From Alphaproteobacteria bacterium (GTDB lineage: Bacteria; Pseudomonadota; Alphaproteobacteria; CACIAM-22H2), in NCBI GenBank assembly GCA_016793165.1, contig JAEULA010000079.1, forward strand, positions 1 to 64,000: 64,000 bases of DNA, read 5' to 3'. Numbering within the stretch: the first letter of the stretch is position 1; each line of letters opens with the position of its first letter. Shown here piece after piece: positions 42,530 through 52,900 of this stretch. Under the pieces are notes generated by a model, which did not search any database, was not told the origin of the DNA, and saw only the letters and a list, made by a program, of their open reading frames with translations. The translations under genes were made by a program, and so were the position numbers.

Positions 42530-44669
42530 GGAGCGACCGAAGCATGGACTGCCTCAAGGCGCGAAGGATTCGCCATGCGACCGGCTCCGAGCCGAGATCG
42601 AAGCGGGCGTAGACGTGACCGCCGATCCGATCCCCCGGCGTGGGTCGATCGGGGCGCACCTCGATCTCGAACCACCGTTCGAGCGGGCGTTCACCACGCG
42701 GACTCGACGGGTCGAGCAGCATCGGCCCGCCGCCGGTCGCGGCCAATGCCGGCGCCGGCGCCTTGTCGAGCGCCGACGGAACCTCTCGCGCCAGACGCGC
42801 GGGGACGGAGTGATCAATCGTCTCGGTGTGGCGCAGCTCGACGCCAATCATCCGGCTGCGCACGAGGTCGATCGTCGCCTGAGGGACCACGACACGAATG
42901 CCGACATCGGCATCGCCGATGACGTATCCCAGCAACTCGCCTTGGCGCACGAAGCGGCCGGGTAGCGTATCCGCCGCGGGCATGACGAAGCGGCCGGCCT
43001 GTGCCGCCGTGATCACGAGGTCGCGCTCCCGCTGCTCGGCGCGTGCGAGTTGCGCACGCGCGCGACCGAGCTGCTCCTCGGCCAGACGGGCCTGCGCACG
43101 ATCGATGAGATTGACGGCGTTGAACCGGCTCTCGATCACCGCGGCTTGCGCTCGATAGACATCCACCTGCGCCGACGTTACGGCGTCTTCGAGCTGGATC
43201 ACCGGTTGCCCCGCCGCGACAAGCTGATCGGGCGTCGCGAGAAGGCGCAGCACGAACCCGTCGGCTCGGGCCCGCACGACGGATTCCTCCGGCACCCACA
43301 CCACGCCATGCGCGACCGCGGCATAGGGCAATGGCAATGCGAAGAGCGCAGCAGCAGCAGCCGCGAAGGCGCCACCGGTCACGGCCATCGCCCGTCGCCG
43401 CCGCCGCGCGAGCGCCGGGCTCGACAGGATGAATCGCATCGCACGCAGCAGCGGCAGCACGAGCATCTGCACCAGGGCCCACGCGGCGATCAGAATGCCG
43501 AGCCCGAGGAATTGCTGGGCGACGAGAAAGGCGATCGCGAGCGTGACGCTGAGGCGATAGATCGTCGCGGTCACGCCGTAGCCGAGCAGCCACTTGGCCT
43601 CGCCGGGCGCCACGACCGGCGATTGGCTCTCCGTCATGCCGAAGGCCCGACGTTGGATCAGGTACAGCATGTAGCGCCGCGAGCGCTGGTCGAGATTGGC
43701 GATCCCGAGCAGATCCCCGAACACATAGTACCCGTCGAAGCGCAGCAACGGGTTGGCATTGAAGACGAGCGTGGAGACGCCGCACAGCAGGATGAGATTG
43801 AAGCACGCCGCGCGCGCCAAGCCCGGCGGCAACTCGACCCACGCGATCATGGCCAGTGCCGCGATCGCCAGCTCCGTCATGATTCCCGCCGCGCCGACCA
43901 GCATCCGGCGCCAGCGCTCGGGAAAGGCGCTCGACGACGACGCGTCGACATAGGGTACCGGGAAGAACACGAGCAGCATGACGCCGGTCTCGTGCACCTC
44001 GCCGCCGCCGAGGCGCGTCGCGTAGGCATGGCCGAGCTCGTGCAGCGCCTTGCTCAGCGGATAGAGCAGCGCCAGCATCAGCACGTTGTAGCTCGAGAAC
44101 ACCCGGTCGCTGATATTGGCCGTGAGCTCCGGCCAGTGCATCGCCCCGAGGATCGCCGCGGCGACGATGAGGGCCAGCCAGAGCGCGAATCCTGCTTTGG
44201 TGAAGATGGGTCGCGCGAGCCACAGCGTGGCGTCGAGGAAGCGCGAGGGATCGAATGCGGGCAATCGCAGCGCCATCGGGTTCGTCAAGCGTGCCAGCAG
44301 GCGTCGACTGCTCTCGCGCTCCGCTCGGCGCTCCAGCTCCTCCATGTCGGGCGGCAGTGCCGCGTTGAGGAGATCCCCCTGATGGAGCTGCACCAGCAGC
44401 CGGACGGCATCTCCTTTGGTCGGTCGTTCGGCGCCGAGCATTTCGCCCACCGCAGACAGGATTTCGGTCATCGTGCGCCGGCCGTCCATGCGGCAGAGCA
44501 TCAGATTGGCCGCCGGAGAGACGCGAAAGAAGCGGCCGCTCTGGTGGTCCTGCAGCACAAACCACACCTGTCCGCGATAGACATGCCGGTGCACCTGGGC
44601 ATGCCTCCGCAGTCGCGGCTTGAGATCGGCGACCCGATACCAGCTGGAGGCGAAGGAGTCGCCGCTCAC
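42522..44669 (-). CDS. PqqD-like/M50 protease/HlyD fusion protein
   Basis: 715 aa. GTG at 44669 overlaps the stop of the preceding gene as GTGA, which decides the start. A PqqD-like winged domain (about 10-105; FRVSPAANLMLCRMDG) is followed by a multi-pass membrane region with the M50 metalloprotease motif HELGH (210-214) and the second motif NANPLLRFDGYY (D312). The C-terminal part (about 455-700) is a HlyD-like adapter with lipoyl and coiled-coil parts. Site-2-type proteases cleave membrane-embedded peptides. The PqqD domain, known to bind peptides, may select a substrate; this is inference. Confidence 0.9.
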   Translation of the reverse strand: MSGDSFASSWYRVADLKPRLRRHAQVHRHVYRGQVWFVLQDHQSGRFFRVSPAANLMLCRMDGRRTMTEILSAVGEMLGAERPTKGDAVRLLVQLHQGDLLNAALPPDMEELERRAERESSRRLLARLTNPMALRLPAFDPSRFLDATLWLARPIFTKAGFALWLALIVAAAILGAMHWPELTANISDRVFSSYNVLMLALLYPLSKALHELGHAYATRLGGGEVHETGVMLLVFFPVPYVDASSSSAFPERWRRMLVGAAGIMTELAIAALAMIAWVELPPGLARAACFNLILLCGVSTLVFNANPLLRFDGYYVFGDLLGIANLDQRSRRYMLYLIQRRAFGMTESQSPVVAPGEAKWLLGYGVTATIYRLSVTLAIAFLVAQQFLGLGILIAAWALVQMLVLPLLRAMRFILSSPALARRRRRAMAVTGGAFAAAAAALFALPLPYAAVAHGVVWVPEESVVRARADGFVLRLLATPDQLVAAGQPVIQLEDAVTSAQVDVYRAQAAVIESRFNAVNLIDRAQARLAEEQLGRARAQLARAEQRERDLVITAAQAGRFVMPAADTLPGRFVRQGELLGYVIGDADVGIRVVVPQATIDLVRSRMIGVELRHTETIDHSVPARLAREVPSALDKAPAPALAATGGGPMLLDPSSPRGERPLERWFEIEVRPDRPTPGDRIGGHVYARFDLGSEPVAWRILRALRQSMLRSLRV

Positions 44670-46543
44670 GGGAGCCACGCCCAGGATTCGATCCGGATCC
44701 AATGGAGCACCGGGCGCATCCAGATCCAGACGAGGCGCGCGTCGCCGGCCTCGATATGGCCAATACCCTCCATGCCGGGTCGCAAGCGCGCCTCGCCGCG
44801 CGTCAGCCTGGCGTCGACCCGAAATGTCATCCGTCCGTCCCGGGCCTCGGCGACCGGTGTCACGCGCTCGACGACGAACGGCAACGCCACGTCCGGCAGG
44901 GCCGAGACGAGCACGGCGCCGCGCTGACCGGGCGTTGTGTCGGCGATCTGACTCTCGTGCACACGCAGCTCGACGCGATAGTCGTCGAGCGGTGCGATCT
45001 CGAACATCACGTCGCCGCGACGAACCGGCGCCCCGATGGACTGGCTGAGATCGCCGGACACCACGAGCCCGTCGAAGGGCGCAGCCAGTGTGGTGCGCGC
45101 GAGTTGCTCGTCTACGAGGCGGATCTGGGCATTCGCCTGATCGATCAGGGCACGGAACCGCGCGGTCTCGGCGCGCTGTCCCTGGCTCAGGGCCTGGTCG
45201 TAGCCCGCGCGATGCTGCGCGCGCTCCGTCACCCAGCGCAGGCGCTCGAGCACGAGATCGCGATCATCGAGACTGACCACCGGCGCGCCGGCCCGCACCA
45301 TGTCTCCCGCCCTGACCTTGGCGTCCGCGACGAAGCCGTCGAACGGCGCGGCAATGACCCGGCGGACGGCGCCTTCGATCCGCGCGTCGGCACTGATCCG
45401 GTAGGGGCCGCGAGCAAATTCCCCGAACAGGCCGCAGGCGATCAGGCCGGCCGCGGCAAGCTTCAGGCCCCAGTGACCGGGGCCGAAGAGGCGAACCGCG
45501 AGACGCCCGACGGAGTCGATCGCCTTCAACGGCAGCGGACGGTCGATCTCTCGCTTGTCCAGCAAGGCCGGACCCACGATCGCCACGACGGCTTCAGCCA
45601 GATCGACCGTGACCTGGTCGAACGGCTGATCCGGTGGTCGCTCGAGGGTCACCGCGCCGACCACCCTGTCTTTGACGAGCATCGGGATCGTCAGCGCCTG
45701 GCCGCCACCGCCATGCGCACGCAGCAGCTCGGCATGAGCGCGGGTCAGAGGCTCGTCGTCCGCATCGGCGGCGGGAACCAGCACGAGGCGGCGCTGATCG
45801 ATCGCTTCGTCCATCGCATCAGCGAGATGCCGGACGAGATCCATCGTCCTTCCGAATTGCGCGCTGTGCGAAATGCCGACGACTTTCGTCTGATGGCGTC
45901 TTGTGAAGCCGATGCTCACGCGCTCGCAGCCGAGGCGGCTGGCTATTTCGGTCGCTGCGAGCCGGCAGGCCGGCACGAATCCCTGTTGCTCGAGGGACGC
46001 CGCAATGAGCTGCAAGGCGAGCCCCGTTCGGTCGGCGGCATGCCGCAGCGCCGCGGCGTCTCCGCCACGCCGGCGCTCCTTCATCCAGGCGGAGGCCCAT
46101 TGCAGCTGGCGCATGGCATGACGCGGATCGCGGCCGGGCGCCGTCGAGATGTCGAGCGCGATGGCGGCAATGGCGACGCCGTCGATCTGGATCGGATAGG
46201 CGACACGGGTTGGCGCATCAGGAGCGGTGGACGGCGCCGGTTGCACAAGTCCGCGCTTGCCGTCGATCGCCGCCCGTGCCGCCGAGATCAGGCCGGCATC
46301 GGCGGGCGCACCGACCGGGGTGAAGACGACCAGCGGAGAACCCTCCGGTCCCGCATCGAGCCAAACCAGGACGCCGCCGATCGTGCCGGCGACCATGCGG
46401 CAGGTCAGGCCCAGCCACGCCTCCGCAAAGGACCTGTCGTCCGTCGCTGCGGTCAGGTCGCGCCAGAGCGCGTGCTCCAGCACCGTCGCGCCGTCACGTC
46501 CCGTGGGCGCCGGTCCTAGCGTTTCAGGATTGGAGCCGGACAT
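44666..46543 (-). CDS. GAF-HlyD fusion periplasmic adapter
   Basis: 625 aa. Two GAF-like domains in the cytoplasmic part (about 20-160 and 165-325), one transmembrane helix (about 363-380, GHWGLKLAAAGLIACGLFG), then a HlyD-type periplasmic adapter: barrel-sandwich part APFDGFVADAKVRAGD, a coiled-coil hairpin about 430-490 and TLAAPFDGLVVSGDLS. Adapters of this kind link an inner membrane exporter to an outer membrane channel. Fusing sensory GAF domains to an adapter is unusual. It starts 11 nt after DUF3467 stops. Confidence 0.88.
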   Translation of the reverse strand: MSGSNPETLGPAPTGRDGATVLEHALWRDLTAATDDRSFAEAWLGLTCRMVAGTIGGVLVWLDAGPEGSPLVVFTPVGAPADAGLISAARAAIDGKRGLVQPAPSTAPDAPTRVAYPIQIDGVAIAAIALDISTAPGRDPRHAMRQLQWASAWMKERRRGGDAAALRHAADRTGLALQLIAASLEQQGFVPACRLAATEIASRLGCERVSIGFTRRHQTKVVGISHSAQFGRTMDLVRHLADAMDEAIDQRRLVLVPAADADDEPLTRAHAELLRAHGGGGQALTIPMLVKDRVVGAVTLERPPDQPFDQVTVDLAEAVVAIVGPALLDKREIDRPLPLKAIDSVGRLAVRLFGPGHWGLKLAAAGLIACGLFGEFARGPYRISADARIEGAVRRVIAAPFDGFVADAKVRAGDMVRAGAPVVSLDDRDLVLERLRWVTERAQHRAGYDQALSQGQRAETARFRALIDQANAQIRLVDEQLARTTLAAPFDGLVVSGDLSQSIGAPVRRGDVMFEIAPLDDYRVELRVHESQIADTTPGQRGAVLVSALPDVALPFVVERVTPVAEARDGRMTFRVDARLTRGEARLRPGMEGIGHIEAGDARLVWIWMRPVLHWIRIESWAWLP

Positions 46544-46554
46544 GACCGACGCCG

Positions 46555-46854
46555 TCAGACGTCGAGCGCGCCGTATCGGGATTCGTACTCGCGCAGGACC
46601 CCGTTGAGCGCCAGGGCGAGCCGCTTGGCCGCAAAGGGCGACAGGATCACACGATTGCTGAGCGACACCGAGAGCGTGCCGCTCGCTCCGTTGTTCCAAC
46701 TCTGATTGGTGCCGAAGAACAGGTCGACCTGCTCGCGCGAACTATGGATGTTCACGACATTCGCGAAGCTCGTCGTCATGCGCGTGTCATCCCATTGCAG
46801 CTGCGCTTCGTGCGCAACGGATGCAGGAGGGCGGGAGGTCTCGGTTTCGGACAT
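46555..46854 (-). CDS. DUF3467-family protein
   Basis: 99 aa. The motif VNIHSSREQVDLFFGTNQ and the C-terminal SNRVILSPFAAKRLALALNGVL are characteristic of DUF3467. The molecular role of this family is unknown, and it is often found beside secretion-type genes. It lies 113 nt downstream of the giant gene and 11 nt upstream of the GAF-HlyD gene, so it is probably part of the same unit. Confidence 0.88.
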   Translation of the reverse strand: MSETETSRPPASVAHEAQLQWDDTRMTTSFANVVNIHSSREQVDLFFGTNQSWNNGASGTLSVSLSNRVILSPFAAKRLALALNGVLREYESRYGALDV

Positions 46855-46967
46855 GAGGATGCCTCATCGATGGTGTTGCGACAGGAGCAGGAGAGCTCGA
46901 GCACAGGGTCCCGGACCCGTCGCGACCGCGCCCACCAGGCGCGATGAGGCGGGGCGCACCGCCACGA

Positions 46968-49900
46968 TCAGCTCCTGACCACTGGTGGGGCGGAGCGCCG
47001 CGCCTCGGCGAGGGCCGGGGCCATGGCCCATCGCTCCCCCAGATCGTCGTCCTCGATCCAGGCCCGCGCGTCACCGGTCGCCGGCGACGTGCCGGCAAGC
47101 CAGGCGCCGCTCTCCTCGTCGAACTGCACCGCCGGCGGCGGCGGCGCGGGTGGCTTGGCGGCGATCTGCTGCGTGACGATGCGGACGTCGCCGGACTGCA
47201 CAAGTTGAATGGTGCTCGCCGAACCGGGCAGTACGACCGTCGCCTTGGGGAGCACGGGCTTCGCGACCGTGACCGGGGACGATCCAAGCCTGACCGACGA
47301 TGCAATGGGCGTCGGCGAGCCGACCGGCACCGCCGATATCACCGGGGTCGACGGCGCGGAAGCGCTTGGCGCCGCGGGGAGGGAAGCGCCCGCGGTCGCA
47401 GTCGGCGCCGGGATGACGACTGGCGGCGTGCCGATCGGGGGCAGCACGATAGGAGCGGGCGTCCCGATGACGGCCTTCGTCGTCATCGTCGCCGAGGCGG
47501 CATTGTCGCTGTCCTTGACCTGGACGCTGATCGTGAAATTCGACTGGGTCAGATAGGTGTGGGCGACGGTGAAGCCGCGAGCACCCGATGCGATCGGCAC
47601 CAGAGTCGCGGAACTGCTGTCGCCCCATCTGATCACCAGCGTGTGCCCATCGAGCGCCCCGGGATCGCTGAACGTTCCCTCGATCGACATCGGCTCCCCG
47701 GGCTTGATCGCGCCCGGTACCGCCGCCGTATTGGTCAATGCGACCAGGACGGGCGAAACGTTGCGGACCGTCACCGTCGCCGCGGCGGATGCGGCCGCAT
47801 CGGCATTGTCGGTGAGCGTTGCGTTGACGACGAACGCGTCTCCCGCGCCGCCGGACGGGTTGTTCAGATAGCGATGGGTCGCCGTGAAGAGCCGGGCCGC
47901 TTCGTCGACCGTCGCCGCCGAGCTCGATCCATCGCCCCAGTTGATGGTCGCCGCATGCGTGTCGAGCGTTCCGGCATCGGAAAAGCTGCCGGTGATCGTG
48001 ACCACACCGCCTTCGTTGATCGTCGCCTTGTCCGTCGTGAGCGCCGTCACGATCGGTGCGGCATTCCTCACCGCAACCGCGGCCGCTGCGGCGCCCTCGC
48101 CACCGTCCTGATCGACGACCCGTGCCATGATCACGTAGCCCGGCCGGCCGGGGTTGTCGTCGAGGTAACGGTGCGCCGCGCTGAAGTCGCGCACGGCGCC
48201 ATCCGGCGTCAGGGTCTCACTGGTGCCGTCCCCCCAATCGATGAAGACGCTATGCAGATCCAGCGAGCCCGGATCCGCAAACGCACCGGTCACGACGACG
48301 ATGCCATTCTCGTCGATCGCCGTCGCGTCCAGGGCGAGAGGCGCGAGCACCGGCCCCACGTTCCGGACGATTGTCGAGGTCGCGGCGGCAGCGACTCTGC
48401 CATCGGAGGCGGTCAGCGTGCCGCCGATCGCGAATGCGCCTTCCGGTGCACCGGCCGGATTGTCGAGATAGCGATGCGACGCGGCGAAGCTCTTTGCGCC
48501 CTCGTCGACGGTACCGGTGCTCGTCGTGCCGTCACCCCAATCGATCACGACGCCATGCGTGGCCGAGGGAGTCGGATCGGCGAAGGTTCCGGTCACGAAG
48601 ACCATGCCGTCTTCGTCGACGGCGCTCGACATCGTCCGGAACTCGACGAGCGACAGCGGTGTCGCACTCACCGATGCCACCGCGCTTGCGCTGACCGTTG
48701 CGCCGGCATTGTCGGCGAGCAAGACGCTGACCGGATAGGTTCGGATGACGCCTCCCGCCGGGGCACCGGGCTCCACGGAATAGACATGCGTCGCCACGAA
48801 GCTGCGCGTCGCCTCGTCGACGGCGGCGTCACTGCTGGTCGCGTCGCCCCAGTCGACCGTCACGGTGTGCGTATCGACCGCACCGGCATCGGCAAAGCTG
48901 CCGGAGAGCGTCAGCACGCCGCCCGCCGCGACGAGTATCGGCGACAAAGCGATCTCGCCAAGGGTCGGCGCCAGATTCTCGACCGCGACGCCGATGGCTG
49001 CCTCGCCTGTCGCTCCGTCTTCGTCGGCAATGACGGCGCGGATCGTGAACGTCCCGGACGCCGACCCTGCCGGATCGTCGAGATAGACATGCGTGCCGGT
49101 GAACGAGCGGCCCGCCTCGTCGACGACACCGGCCGTCACCGTGCCATCACCCCAGTCGATGGACACCGAGTGCGCGTCGACGGCGCCGCGATCTGAGAAG
49201 CTTCCGACGACGGTGACGATTTCGCCCTCGTCGATCGTCGAACGGTCGGCATCGAACACCGCGACGACCGGCGCGATGTTCCTGACCGAGATCGGCGCGA
49301 CGGCGCTTGCCGGTTCGCCGGAGCTAGCCGCTACCGTCGCCGTGACTAGGAAGCTGCCGTCGGGCCGGCCGGCAGGGTTGTCGAGATAGTCGTGGGTGGC
49401 AAAGAAGCCGCGCGTCGCAGGATCGATCGGCACCACGACCGGCGCCGTGCCGTCGCCCCAGTCGATCGTCACCGTCGGTGTCGCCAGCAAGCTCAAATCC
49501 GAGATCTCGCCGGTAAGAGCGGCCGTACCGCCCTCGTCGATTGCCGCCTTGACGAAGCCGAAATCGACCGCGACGGCCGGGGCCCTCGCAACGGAGAGGC
49601 TCGTCGAGGCCGTCGCCGTGGCGCCGCCCTGGTCCGCGACCGTTGCGACGATGATGTAGCCGCCTTCATCGGCGTAGAGATGCTCCGCGGCGAATTCGGT
49701 CGCACCCATGGGCAGGACCAACGATTCCGTTTGTCCGTCGCCCCAACGGATATCGACGCGGAACGTATCCTGCGCGCCAGGATCCGACACCGTTCCCGAT
49801 AGGCGGGCCAATTGGCCTTCGACAATCGGGGCAGGCGCCGCCAGGTTCAGGCTCGGCGCCAGGTTGGTGACGGTGATCGCATGCGTCGTGGAGGTCACGC

Positions 49901-52900
49901 CGTCGGAATCGATGGCCTCGACGCCGATTTGGTAGTCGCCGGCGACGGCGTAGACATGAACCAAGGTCTGCTCGGCGCCGGTGTAGCTCTCGATCGAGCC
50001 ATCGGCCCAATCGACGTTCCAGCGCTCGACGATCTGCGGCGGCGGGTGGCTCGCGTCGAGGATCAGGGTGTAGGGCGAGCCCTGCGAGACCGTAGAACTG
50101 CCCGTGACCGTGAGAACTTGCGGCACATCCGTCACGACAACGGTCGCGCTGAACCGGGCGATGCCGCCATCGTCGTCGATCACCTGGCCGCTGACCTGAT
50201 GCGATCCGCGACTTGCGATCGCGCTCGCGGGAACCAAGAAGGTCTGCGGGCCGGTCAATCGAGTGGTCGTGTGGTCGAAGACGCCGTCGTCGTCGAAGTC
50301 GAGCTTGTAGATGAAGCCTGTCGTGTCGTCCGCCGCGGCGGCGTCATCCGGCACGATGGTGAGCGTCGCGTTGCTTCCCTGCGTGACGGAAGCCGGCGGC
50401 GCGATCGCGAGATCGGGCGCAAGGTTGTCGACGATCACCCGCCGCGACGCCGTCGACGTCACCACGGTCCCGTCGTCGTATGTCACCCTGACCTTCGGAC
50501 TGAACGTGCCGCTGTCGGTGATCAGTCCGCCTTGGGCCCACCCCACCGTGATGGTCCGGCCCGTGAACGAGCCGTCGAAGGTGCCGTCGCCGTCGACATC
50601 CCACGCGTAGTTCGTGGGCGTGCCTGGCGCGGTGGCGGTCATCGTCAGGCTGGAGCCCTCCGCGATCCGGTAGACGCCGCCGACGCTGACTTGAGAGGCG
50701 AGCACATTCACGCCGATCTCGAACGGGGGTGCCGTCCAATCCGGATCCGTCGCCTCCATCGCATCGTCGCGGACCCCGACCGCGACCGCGTAGGTTCCCG
50801 GCTCGTAGTAGACATGAGTCGCCGATGCGGCGGTGCCGCCGAGGGATTCGGTGACTCCATCGCCCCAGTCCACCCTCCACTCGGTCGCCGCTTCGTCGCC
50901 GGCCTGGGCGATACCGAAATTCACGATGACCGGAGACCCGACCTTCGTCGTGGCAGGACCCGAGGCGGTGACGGTCGGCGCGACGCGATTCACCTTCAGC
51001 GTGGTGTTGATCGTCGTCGACAACCCGTCCGCGTTGGTCGCGGTCACGCCCACCAGATAGGCCTCGTCGCGCGCCCGCGTGATGTTCAAGGCGGCGAGAT
51101 CCTCCCATGTCACGGTCACGGTGGTGCCGATGGCATCGCCATAACGGCCATCGCCGTTGATGTCCCAGTTCAAGTCCTCGAACAGCGCATTCTGGGTGCC
51201 CATGGGCAGGACGCTGGCGGACAGAACGAGATCCGCGCCCTCGTCGATCGCGAAGCTGCCGACCGTGATCACCGGCGAGGAGACCACAGAGGCGACCTCG
51301 AAGCCGGCGAGTCGGACGGCTCCCCTGCCGTTGTTCTGGACGGTCAACGGGGTCCGCGAATAGGTCTGCGGTGATCCGGCGATATTGCGCGAGTCGAAGC
51401 TCAGCTTGGCCTCGGCGGCGGTGCCGCCGTCCTCGAGCCCGATCTCCGATTCGCTCGAGAGCCCTTCCCCATTGACGTAGACGGAGTCGATGCCGTCGCC
51501 GGTGGTCAGGATGACGGATGATCCCGAACCGAGTCCGACGATGTCGAAACGGTCGTTCCCCGACCCGGCCGTCACCTTCAGCACCGAAGCGTCCCGGGTG
51601 GCCCCGCTGCTGAAGCGATTGTCGCCGGAACCCAGATCGATGGTCGTCGCCAGACTCATGTCGAGCAGGCTCACGATGTCCGCGCCGGCACCGGTGCTGA
51701 TCCCGAGCGTCGGCACAGGCACCGGGGTGGCCGATGCGGTCAGAGTCGGCACCGCCAGCAGCGAAATCGAGTCGGCGCCGTTGCCGGTCGTGATGTTGAC
51801 CGTCTCGATCGCCTGGAACGTGACGACCGACGATTGCGGCGCCAAGCCGTCCCGCTTCGCGACGGAGATCTTCGCGACACCGCCGTTCTGCGCTCCGACC
51901 CCCGGGCTGCCGACATAGGCGAAAAGATCGCCGGCTGCGTTGCGCGGCGCCACCACGACATCCAGCGGCGCGGCCAGGCCACCAACGCCCGCCACGTCGT
52001 TGCGCAGGATCTGCATGAACTGAAGCGAGCCGGTGTCGAGCGTGCCGTCCGCGAGGCGCTCGAATGCCAGCACGGCATTCGAGCCCCTGGCCGCGACCAA
52101 GACGTACTCGCCGTCGGCGGTCGCCGCGATGCCATCGGGCCGCGACAGGCCGCTGACGCCCAGCTTCAGGTTCCGGACGGTCTGGATGTGATCGAGGGCG
52201 CCAAGCGCGCCGACCGCGAACACCGAGATGCTGTTGCCCGACTCGTTCGCCACGTAGAGGAACTTCCGGTCCGGGCTGAGCGTCATGTCGACCGGGCGAT
52301 TCAATCCGGTGCCGTCGGCCGTCGTAACTGTGGAGCGGATCGCCTGCGTGCCCGGATCGAGCGAATAGACGCGGTTGGTGGTGCTGCTGACGGCGAACAT
52401 CAGGTCGACGCTCTCCGACAGGGCGCGGTCGCCGTCGTCCGCGAGGAGGACCTTGGTCAGCTTCAAGTCGTTGCTCACCGTCGTGACGGCGGTCGGAGCC
52501 CCGGCGGTCGTCGCGCGAGTGAATTCCAGCAGGCCGGATGCACCGACCGCGATGACGGTCTTCGAGTCGCCCGACACCGCGAGGCTGCTGAAATAGCCAT
52601 TGGCGGCGGCGGTCGTGTTGGCGACATGGACCAGATCGCCGTTGATATCGCGGCTGAACGTCTCCAACTCGCCGGTCGCATCGTTGCCGACAAAGACGGT
52701 CTTGCCGTCCGGGGCGATCGCTATGCTGGTCGCGCCTGTCAGTGACGGCAGGGTGCCGGTGCCGCCGACAAGGTATTGACGCTCGCTCATGTCCGAGGTG
52801 TTGACGCTGACGAGCACGCCGCTCGTCTTGCTGAGGCCGTAGATCTGCTTGCCGTCGGGACTGAGTGCGACCGAATCCAGCGACGGGAGATGTCCGCCGC

